The notes under the pieces were generated by a model, which worked only from the letters and a program-made list of their open reading frames with translations, had not been told where the DNA came from and searched no databases. A program made the position numbers and the translations under genes. Below are positions 55,120 to 64,000 of a stretch of DNA of 64,000 nucleotides, piece by piece. How positions within the stretch are numbered: the first letter of the stretch is position 1; every line of letters starts with the position of its first letter. The stretch covers positions 240,156 to 304,155 of the forward strand of contig CAUYUJ010015950.1 of NCBI GenBank assembly GCA_963575745.1, read 5' to 3'. This DNA is from Prorocentrum cordatum (Eukaryota; Sar; Dinophyceae; Prorocentrales; Prorocentraceae).

Positions 55120-55740
55120 GCTCGCCGTCCCAAGGGGGGGGCCGAAAGAGAAGGGACAACAAGAACACATATGAAACAGACTGTGTCTTCACACGGACAG
55201 AAGAAGAACAAACCTCCGCCTCCGAGGGCGAGGAGGGAGGAACAAAAAGGAAACGACCCCTGTCTTCTGTTATCCCACTGGGGGGGGAGCAGGAGCAGGA
55301 GGAGGCGAGTGTGGAGGAGGAGGCGGAAGCGGAGGAGGAAGGGGAGGCCGTCGCAGGAACGAAGAACGAAAAAAAGGGCAATAAACAAACATATGAAACA
55401 ACCTGTGTTTGCACGGGGAAAACGAAGAAACAATCTCCGCCGCCGAGGGCGGGGAGGAGTAAGAAAAGCACACGTCCTATCTGTTTTCCAACTGGGAGAA
55501 AGGAGCTTGGGGAGGAGGCGGATGTGGAGGAGTAGGCGGGGCAGGAGGAAGACAGGAAGGAAGGATGGGAAGCGGTGGATGAAGAGGACGCCGAGGCGGA
55601 GGCGGAGGTGGAAAGGGAGGCCGCCGCAGGAACGAAGAGCGAACAACAAAGTATAGAAAAATTGAAACAAACTGTGGTTTCACATGCGCGCAGGAGGACA
55701 AAAAATTAAGTTTACTCTCCACGACGGGGGGGCGAAGGGA
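55120..55740 (+). repeat. Left half of an inverted 250-300-bp repeat array
   Basis: Units carry GGAGGCCGCCGCAGGAACGA (55346, 55617), ACATATGAAACAACCTGTG and CTCCGCCGCCGAGGGCG, followed by a GGA-rich run. The array at 56420-57960 is the reverse complement of the same units. Glu/Arg-rich frames are by-products. Confidence 0.8.
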
Positions 55741-55830
55741 GAAAAGGATGTACCTGTTGTTTCCTCCTCCGCGTTTGGGGTCTGAAGTTGTTTGTGTCAG
55801 CTCTCTTCCCAGTGACACACACATTTTTCT

Positions 55831-56408
55831 CCCAACCATCCTGTGGTGTTGGGTCCTCGGCTTGAAGAGACAACGCCCAGCGTCACTCCTCTCCTCCTCC
55901 CCCCTCCTCCTCCCTCTTCCGGTCACCCCCCTCATTTTGGCACACCCCTCACACGTCTCGTGGCCCCACAGGGAACTCCACCGAAGGCCCAAATGCCAGC
56001 GTTCGCATGCGCCCGCCGCGCCCATTGTGACACACCCTTCTCACGCTTCGTGGCCCCATGGGGAGCTCCACCGCAGGCCCAAATTCAAGCGTTCGCATGC
56101 GCCCGCCGCGCCCATCTTGGCACACCCCTCACACGTTTCGTGGCCCCAAAGGGAGCCCCACCGAAGGCCCAAATGTGAGCGTTCGCATGCGCCCGCCGCG
56201 CCACTCTTTGCACACCCCTCACGCGTTTCGTGGCGCCACAGAAAGCTCCACCGAAGGGCCCAAATGCCAGCGTTCGCATGCGCCCGCCGCGCCCATCTTG
56301 GCACACCCTTCACACGTTTCGTGGCCCCACAAGGAGCTCCTCCGAATGCTGTGCATACAACGATGGTATTCACAACTGCATATGGTTGGGTCCTTCGCCT
56401 GGCTAATT
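55831..56408 (-). mobile_element. Insertion C: short CCCAACCAT element, reverse orientation
   Basis: On the minus strand the left end is AATTAGCCAGGCGAAGGACC followed by CAACCATATGCAGTTG; its inverted-repeat part is at 56382-56390. The right end matches those of A and B (CCCAACCAT read on the plus strand at 55831-55839). The interior has about five 89-bp units (CGTTTCGTGGC-type landmark at 56044, 56134, 56223) with the same GGGGCCACGAAACG core. At 578 bp it is the shortest copy, with the same termini and fewer units. Confidence 0.75.
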
Positions 56409-56419
56409 ATGTGGTTTCC

Positions 56420-57960
56420 TGTTTGTTTTCTGTTTCATTATTCGTTCCTGTGGCGGCCTCCTTTGCGCCTCCTACAGAAAACTGAAAAATGGCGGACCGA
56501 CCAGTTGCTCCTCCTGCGTCCTCCTCTTCCTCCTCCTCCTCCTCCTCCTCATCCTCCTCCTCCCCCTCCAATTCCTGTACTGCGTGCTCTCTGTCCTCTT
56601 CCTCTTCCTCCTCCTCTCCTCCTCCTCATCCTCTTCCTCTTCCTCCGCGTCCTCCTCCTCCTCGTCCTCCTCCTCCTCCTCCTCCTCCTGCTCTTCCTCC
56701 TCCTCCTCCTGCTCCGCCTCTTCCTCCTTCTCCTCCTCCTCCCGTCCTCCTCCTCGTTACCCTCCTCCTCCACCGTCTGTCCTTTTCAGTGTAGCATCCG
56801 TCTCCTGTTTCTCCTCTACCTCCTCCACCTTCGCATTATTCCTCCTCCTCCGCCTTCGCCTCCTCCTCCACATCCGCCTTCTCAGAGAGGAGATGGTTTC
56901 TTCATTCTTCTCCCCCCGCGCTTGGAGGTTTACGTTTGTGTTGTCCATTTTCCAATGAACGCATATCAGTCGTCTATGTCATGTGTTCTATCGGTTTCGT
57001 TCTTCGTTCCTGTGGCGGCCTCCCCTTCCTCCTCCTCCTCCTCCTCCTCCTCCTCCTCCTCCGCCTCCGCCTCCTCCTCCATATCCACCTCCGCATCCTC
57101 CTCCTCTTCCTCCTCTTCCTCCTCCTCGTCCTCCTCCTCCTGCTCCCTCCAGTGGAGAAACATGAAAAGGTTGTGTCTCCGTCTTTCCTCCTCCCCGCCA
57201 TCGAAGGCGGTGTTTCTCTTCATGTGAAAACACGACTACTCCGAATTATCATGTGTTCCTCTGTTTCGTTCTTCGTTCTCGCGGCGCCCCCCCCCCCCCC
57301 TGCGACTCCCACAAAGAATGGCGAACGACGGACGGTACAATCGCTTCTCCTCTTCCTCGTCCGCCTCCTCCTCCTCCTCCTCCTTCTCCTCCTCCTCCTC
57401 CCCCTCTTCATCCACCTCCTCATCCTCCTCCGCCTCCTCCTCCTCCTCCTCCCCCTCTCTGTCCACGTCCTCCGCCTCCGCGCCCGTGTTCCGCATCCTC
57501 CTCCCCGTCCTTCTTCCCACCCCCCTTCATCCGCCTCCGCGTCCTCCTCCACCGCCTCCTGCCTTCCTCTTCAATGTCCTATTCCTCCGCTTCCTCTTTC
57601 TAGATGTGGAAGGGACATGTATGGTGTCCTTCCTCCGCGCCTTGGGTTTGAACTTGTGTGCATTGCATCATCATTGAAAGAACACAAATGCGTTCCGTGT
57701 GTTGTTGTGTGTCCGTTGTGGTCGTTCGTCGTCCCTGCGGCGTCCTCCTCCTCCTCCTCATCCTCCTCAGCCTCCGCGTCCTCCTCCTCCTCCTCCTCCT
57801 CCCCATCTTCCTCCTCTTCCTCCTCCACCGCCCCCCCCCCAGCCTTTCTCCCCTTCCTCCCTCTCCTCGTGTGTTTCTACGTCATCCTCCGCATGGTTCT
57901 GCCATCCCCCAATTGCACACAAGCGCTGCACTCCATAAGCTGCGCCACGTAGAATGCATT
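56420..57960 (-). repeat. Right half of the inverted repeat array with TCC tracts
   Basis: Units read on the plus strand as CGTTCTTCGTTCCTGTGGCGG then CCTCC and a TCC run (near 56443, 57002, 57270, 57725), preceded by a CATGTGTT-like part. They are the reverse complement of the 55.1-55.7 kb units. Poly-Ser and poly-Leu/Pro frames are by-products. Confidence 0.8.
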
Positions 57961-58370
57961 ACACAATTCGCAGAGGAACAAATACTGAAGTGATGGCACT
58001 GGGGAAGAAGAAGAGAACAGCACGACGCATATCCGCGAAACGGTGGCCGATGTGGCAGGGCGCCCAGCAAGATGCATCGAAAAAGACGGGGGCACAACAT
58101 CAGGGTGCACGGAAAAGTGCATGGATAACAGGAGGGGTACAACACGGGTTGAGAACGCGCGAAACGGCGGCGCAGAAGGCTGAGGCGGAGGGCAAGGAGG
58201 CGGATAACAACCTGGAAAACAACTGGGAGCTAGAAACGGAGGAGGAGGAGGGCGGAGACCCAAGGGAGTTGGAGGAGAAAAAACGATGCGGAGGGGGCCG
58301 ATATTGGAGATTGGAGATTGGTCAATTGAGCAAAGGCGAAAAGTATGACCCTGGGGGGAAGCCGAAGCAT
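57961..58370 (+). other. Gene-free transition sequence
   Basis: About 400 bp between the TCC array and the TATGTA array. A plus-strand frame ([20 protein letters not shown] and later [20 protein letters not shown]) crosses it but runs on into microsatellite; I give it no function. Confidence 0.3.
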
Positions 58371-58371
58371 A

Positions 58372-59372
58372 TAGATGTGTACGTAGATATATGTATGTGT
58401 ATGTGTGTGCATGTGTGTATGTGTATGTGTATGGGTATGCGTATGTATATGTATGTGTATGTGTATCTGTATATGATATATATTTGTATATGTATATGTA
58501 CATATATATGTATATGTATATGTATATGTATACGTATATGTATATGTATATGTATATGCGTTTGTATTTGCATGTGTATTTGTATGTGCATTTGTGTTTG
58601 CATTTGCATTTGAATTTGCATTTGTATGTGCATTTGTATTTGTATTTGTATACGTATATGTATATGTAGATGTATATGTATATGTATATGTGTGTATATG
58701 AATATGTATACGTATATGTACATGTGTATGTGTGTGAATATGATTATACATATGAATATGTAAATGTAAATGTATATGTATAGGTATATGTATGTGCATG
58801 CATATGTGTATGTGGATGTGCGTATGTATATATGTGTTTGCATATGTGTCTGTCGATTCATAGGTGTAAACAAAGGAATAGGCATATGTATATGTATATG
58901 TATGTGCGTACGTATATGTATCTGCACATGTATATGTATATGTATATGTATACGTATATGTATATGTATATGTATGTGTAGATGTATGTGTATGTTTATG
59001 TGTATGTGTATGTGCATGTGTATGTGTACGTGTATGTGTATGTGTATGTGTATGCGCATATGTATATGTATATGTATATGTACATGTAGATGTAGATGTA
59101 GTTGTAGATGTAGGTGTATATGTATAGGTAAGTACATCTCTAACTGTATATGTTTATATACAAGCATGTATGTATGTATGTATGTATGTACGTGTGTATG
59201 TGTATGCATATATATATATGTATATGTTATGTCTGTAGTTTTCTATATATATATATGGATACATGCATACATATATGTATGCATGTTTGTATGTATGCAT
59301 GTGCGCATGTGTGCATGTGTGTATGAATGTGCACACTTATATAGATATATGTATATCAGTGTATATAAATAT
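58372..59372 (+). repeat. TATGTA/TGTATG microsatellite, 1 kb
   Basis: Hexamer-based TATATG, GTATGT and GCATTT variants over about 1 kb. Cys/Met/Tyr-rich and Ile/His-rich frames are by-products. Confidence 0.96.
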
Positions 59373-60250
59373 GTTTACACATATCAGCTGATCCCCACCT
59401 GACGGGCCACCTTGCGCTCCGCCGCCGCCCCCGAGTCGTTCGGCCCCCACTTCCCTTCTCGCCGCCGTCGAACCGTTCGGGCCGACTTCCACATTGAATG
59501 CGTTTTGAAACAAGTACATAGCATTTGAGGGCATGCAGCGGGAGGCTGTGATTAACGCATTTCCGATTGAATTCGCATTGAAAACAAAATCTCACTATGA
59601 CATTTACACATTGGTCAGTTGGGATTGGTCCGACATGCGGTTCGAACCGGTCCCTTTCCTACTGCCCAGGGGGGGGGTTCAAACCGCCCCCCCCACCCCG
59701 GACGAGATCAGTGAAATCGCGATGTCACTGATTTGACCCCCCTCCTCATATTCCTCCGTCTCCTCCTCCTGTCCTCCTCTTCTTCCTCTCCTCCTCTTCC
59801 TCTTCCTCTTCCTCCTCCTCCTGCTCCTTTCCTCCTCCCCCTCCTCCTCCTACTCATCCTCCTCCTTTCCTCCAAGCAGGAGGCGAGATCAGCGAACTCG
59901 TTTTTGTTCACTGATTTGGCCGATCCTCCTCGTCATCCTCTCCTCGTCCTCCTCTTCCTGCTCCTCCATTTCCTCCTTTTCCTCCTCCTTTCTTCCTCTT
60001 TTCCTGCTCTTCCTCCTCCTCCTCTTCGCCTCCCCCTCCCCCTCCGGAGTGTTCGGCCTCTGCGAGAAACGGCGACCGCGACAGTGATGGCGACGGGCGG
60101 GAAATTTAAGGCAACCTTGACTGGGCAATGGGACAATATTCGGGGTAAATATGTCGCAACCACGGGGGATGGTGTTCGGGCGGGCGGGACGGTAAATATA
60201 CGATTCACTCAGTGATGGAGCGTTCAGTCGGGCGGGCGGACGGGACATTA
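59373..60250. repeat. TCC tracts with small hairpins, then GGGCGGGAC units
   Basis: Hairpins ATCAGTGA/TCACTGAT (59707-59732) and ATCAGCGA/TCACTGAT (59888-59915) each precede a TCC tract. From 60100 to 60250 two CGGGCGGGCGGGAC-type units occur, the second with ACATTAAATGCA, the same combination as at 21.8-23.3 kb. No gene. Confidence 0.65.
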
Positions 60251-60479
60251 AATGCAACCTTCACGCAGTGATGGGGCAATATGGGGGGAACATATATCGC
60301 AGCGACCACCGGGGATGCTGTTCGGGAGTGCGGGACATCACATTATAGCCGGAGTGCAGTATCCCCAAACAAGGTTTTTAGACCCACTGCGGTTTCCAAG
60401 GTCGATTGCGTGCCCGTCCAGTGCGGGCTGGCATGGCATGTTAAAACATGCCTCCTCCTCCTCCTCCTCCTCCTCCTCC

Positions 60480-63400
60480 TCCACCTCCTCTTCATCCCGA
60501 ACGGCATCTCGGAGCCCAGAGTTGCGAGGATGTCTCCAGCGTAACGGGCTGGACCACCTCGCGCGCGGCATTTCGGACCCCAGAGTTGCGACGATGTCTC
60601 GGGAGAAACGTGCTGCGAGGAAGTCTCAGGCGAAACGGGCCAGACCACCTCGCGCGCGGTGTCTCAGAGCTCCGAGTTGCGGGGGCCTCCTGGGGCCTCC
60701 TGGGACCTCCTGCCTCCTGTGGCCTCCTGGACCCCACCTGGGGCTTCCTGAAGCCTCTTGGGGCTCCCAGGGGGGGATATCTAACATGTGGCCATCGGGG
60801 CCCCCCAAAATGGGGAGGGGGGCCACAAGAGCAGGAAAAATCAAAGAATCGACACTGGATGTGTATTAACTTGACACGTTCTGATAGGGGGCCTCCTGGA
60901 GCCTCCTGGGAGCCTCCTGGGAATCTCCTGCGGACCCCTGGGGCCTGTGGGCGTTGAAGCTCTCTGGGGCCTCCGGGGGCTCCCAGGGTCCCAGGGGGAT
61001 ATGTAACATGTGGTCTTCTGGGCCCCCAGGCTGGACCACCTCTTGCGCAGCATCTGAGAGCTCAGAATTGCGAGAATGTCTTGTGCGAAACGGGCCGGAC
61101 CACCTTGCGCACGGCATCTCAGAGCTCAGAGTTGCGAGGATGTCTCAGGCGAGATGGGCCGGACCACCTCGCGCAGGGCATCTCGGAGCCCAGAGTTGCG
61201 AGGATGTCTCCAGCGTAACGGCCCGGAGGACCTCGCGCGCGGCATTTCGGACCCCAGAGTTGCGACGATGTATCGGGCGAAACGTGATGCGAGGAAGTCT
61301 CAGGCGAAACGGGCCGGACCACCTCGCGCGCGGCGTCTCAGAGCTCCGAGTTGCAGGGGCCTCCTGGGGCCTCCTGGGACCTCCTGGTGACCTCCTGGGG
61401 CTTCCTCCTGGGCCTCCTGTGGCCTCCTGGACCCCGCCTGGGGCTTCCTGAAGCCTCTTGGGGCTCCCAGGGGGGGATATCTAACATGTGGCCGTCGGGG
61501 CCCCCCAAAATAGGGGGGCCACAAGAGCAGGAAAAATCAACGAATCGACACCGGATGTGTATTAACTTGACACGTTCTGACAGGGGGCCTCCTGGGGCCT
61601 ACTGGGAGCCTCCTGGGAATCTGCTGGGGACCCCTGGGGCCTGTCCTGGGCGTCCTGCATCCTCCTGCAGTTCTCTGGGGCCTCCTAGGGCTCCCAGGGT
61701 CCCAGGGGGGATATGTAACATGTGGTCTTCTGGGCCCCCAGGCTGGACCACCTCTTGCGCAGCATCTGAGAGCTCAGAGTTGCGAGAATTGTCCGTGGCG
61801 ATATCGGGCAGACCATCCTTGGCGCTCAGGATGGGATGAGATCTGGGGGCGAGGATTTCAGCAGGCGTGTGGGCCGGACACCGCGAGCTGGCATCTCGAG
61901 CCCAGAGTTGCGAGGATGCCTGGCGAAACGGGCTGGACCACCTCGAGCGCGGCATTTCGGACCCCAGAGTTGCGGACGATGTCCCTCGGGCGAAAAGTGC
62001 TTGCGAAGAAGTCCTCAGGCGAAACGGGCCAAGACCACCTCGTGCGCGGCGGACGCTGAGCCTCCGAGTGGCTGTGGGCTCCTGGGGCCTCCTGGGAACA
62101 GCCTGGTGACCTCCTGGGGCTTCCTCCTGGGCCTCCTGTGGCCTCCTGGACCCCACCTGGGGCTTCCTGAAGCCTCTTGGGGCTCCCAGGGGGGGATATC
62201 TAACATGTGGCCGTCGGGCCCCCCCAAAATAGGGGGGCCACAAGAGCAGGAAAAATCAACGAATCGACACCGGATGTGTATTAACTTGACACGTTCTGAC
62301 AGGGGGCCTCCTGGGGCCTCCTGGGGGCCTCCTGGGAATCTCCTGCGGACCCCTGGGGCCTGTCCTGCGCGTCCTGCGGCCTCCTGCAGCTCTCTGGGGC
62401 CTCCTGGGGCTCCCAGGGTCCCAGGGAGGATATGTAACATGTGGTCTTCTGGGCCCCCAGGCTGGACCACCTCTTGCGCAGCATCTGAGAGCTCAGAGCT
62501 GCGAGAATGTCTTGTGCGAAACGGGCTGGACCACCTTGCGCACGGCATCTCAGAGCTCAGAGTTGCGAGGATGTCTCAGGCGAGATGGGCCGGACACCTC
62601 GCGCAAGGCATCTCGGAGCCCAGAGTTGCGAGGATGTCTCAGGCGAAGCGGGCCGGTGTCTCGGGCGAAAAGTGCTGCGAGGAAGTCTCAGGCGAAACGG
62701 GCCAGACCACCTCGAGCGCGGCGTCTCAGAGCTCCGAGTTGCAGGGGCCTCCTGTTGCCTCCTGGGACCTCCTGGTGACCTCCTGGGGCTTCCTCCTGGG
62801 CCTCCTGTGGCCTCCTGAACTCCACCTGGGGTTTCCTGAAGCCTCTTGGGGCTCCCAGGGGGGATATCTAACCTGTGGCCGTTTGGGCCTCTCAAAATGG
62901 AGGGAAGGCCACAAGAGCAGGAAAAATCAACGAATCGACACCGGGTGTGTATTAACTTGACACGTTCTGATAGGGGGCCTCCTGGGGCCTCCTGGGAGCC
63001 TCCTGGGAATCTCCTGGGGACCCCTGGGGCCTGTCCTGCGCGTCCTGCGGCCTCCTGCAGTTCTCTGGGGCCTCCTGGGGCTCCCAAGGTCCCAGGGGGA
63101 TATGTAACATGTGGTCTTCTGGGCCCCCAGGCTGGACCACCTCTTGCGCGGCATCTGGGAGCTCAGAATTGCGAGAATGTCTTGTGCGAAACGGGCCGGA
63201 CCACCTTGCGCACGGCATCTCAGAGCTCAGAGTTGCGAGGATGTTTCAGGCGAGACGGGCCGGACCACCTCGCGCAGGGCATCTCAGAGCTCAGAAGTTC
63301 GAGGATGTCTCAGGCGGGCTCCCAGGGTCCCAGGGAGGATATGTAACATGTGGTCTTCTGGGCCCCCAGGCTGGACCACCTCTTGCGCGAAATCTGGGAG

Positions 63401-63930
63401 CTCAAAGAGTTGCGAAAATGTCTTGTGCGAAACAGGCCGGACCACCTTGCGCACGGCATCTCAGAGCTCAGAGTTGCGAGGATGTCTCAGGCGAGACGGG
63501 CCGGACCACCTCACGCAGGGCATCTCAAAGCTCAGAAGTTCGAGGATGTCTCAGGCGAAACGGGCCGGACCACCTCTCGCGCGGCATCTCCGAGGTCAGA
63601 ATTTCGAGGATGTCTCAGGCGAAACAGGCCGGACCACCTCGCGCAAGGCATCTCAGAGCTCAGAGTTTCGAGGATGTTTCAAGCGAAACGGCCCGGACCA
63701 CCTCTCGCACGGCACCTCGGGGCTCAGAGTTTCGAGGATGTCTCAACCGAAACGGCCCGGACCACCTCTCGCGCGGCGTCCCAGAGCGCAACTTTTCGAG
63801 GATGTCTCAGGCGAAACGGCCAATCCCGGCCAACTCAGAAACGAGAGTTGTGAGCATGTCTCAAGCGAAACGGCCCGGACCATCAAATTTGTGTGAGGAT
63901 GTCTCTGCTTCGGCTTCCGTCGGCCAGAGT
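60480..63930 (+). repeat. Higher-order satellite, about 700-bp unit with 64-bp subunits
   Basis: GTGTATTAACTTGACACG recurs at about 60860, 61556, 62276 and 62946. Each large unit contains CCTCCTGGGGCCTCCTG repeats, a GGCCCCCCAAAATAGGGGGG hairpin, GGATATGTAACATGTGGTC and several 64-bp subunits (GAGGATGTCTCAGGCGAAA with GGACCACCTCGCGC). In the final part GAGGATGT lies at 63542, 63606 and 63670, exactly 64 bp apart. The 374- and 274-residue frames come from the subunit lacking stops in all three frames. Confidence 0.88.
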
Positions 63931-64000
63931 TAGCTTCTATCACAACAGCACCCCGTTCAGCAAGCTGTTTGGGGAATAAACAATTCACTCATTGATGGGG

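Noticed and set aside
61836-63933. Long plus-strand frames of 374 and 274 residues
   Set aside because: They coincide with the 64-bp subunits and the 700-bp satellite, which are open in all three frames.

Overview
The window looks like nuclear DNA of a dinoflagellate. The best single marker is a 13-bp perfect match to the 5' half of the dinoflagellate trans-spliced leader (7336-7348), 81 bp upstream of an intact reading frame. The general character agrees: GC-rich DNA, copia-type retroelements with methyltransferase-like and CCCH zinc-finger segments, a LINE remnant, and a very large load of satellites and microsatellites. No species is assigned. Almost no ordinary host gene is visible; the window is layered mobile DNA.

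Layout. (1) 1-21041, minus strand: a degenerate copia-type element (element 1). In its own 5' to 3' order it has a long multi-part gag (21.0-16.4 kb), protease (14.3 kb), integrase (13.9-11.1 kb), reverse transcriptase (10.85-9.75 kb), RNase H (3.1-1.8 kb), a methyltransferase-like segment (1.5-0.7 kb) and a last open frame running off the window. Between RT and RNase H sits a 6.65-kb insertion (3101-9746) bounded by 11-bp inverted repeats (CCTAACAGCGA). It carries two intact plus-strand frames (an endonuclease/exonuclease/phosphatase-like protein and a protein with an internal duplication), a 443-bp direct repeat, and a 17-bp motif (GGTGCTTCTCAGCCTGC) scattered through coding and noncoding parts. 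(2) 21.5-23.85 kb: satellite block with palindromic CCCTAGG repeats, G-quadruplex-type GGGCGGGCGGGCGGG units, a C-rich array and an AT-rich island. (3) 23.86-30.3 kb, plus strand: a second, 5'-truncated and frameshifted copia-type element (element 2), head-to-head with element 1. (4) 30.3-37.2 kb: polypyrimidine repeats, a foldback, and two insertions (A and B) of one element family. Each starts near AATTATCC...CCCAACCAT, ends in ATGGTTGGGA and is filled with a 77- or 89-bp tandem array; a neighbouring paralogous repeat preserves both empty sites. A third copy (C) lies at 55.8-56.4 kb in reverse, and a fourth right-hand end (D) lies inside element 1. (5) 37.2-44.9 kb: unrecognised minus-strand frames, diverged repeats and a LINE-type RT C-terminal remnant (42.35-43.77 kb). 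(6) 45-60 kb: mostly trinucleotide and hexanucleotide arrays and GC-rich minisatellites, with one exon-like piece at 49.55-49.86 kb. (7) 60.5-63.9 kb: a higher-order satellite of about 700 bp built partly from 64-bp units.

How it fits together: the reading-frame evidence is good for the retroelement domains and for the two frames inside the 6.65-kb insertion. Most other long open frames arise because satellite units happen to lack stop codons. Three large elements each carry their own short repeated motif that reads in frame as an Ala/Gln/Lys/Pro-rich linker, and the array-filled CCCAACCAT elements show how satellite DNA here may be mobilised.
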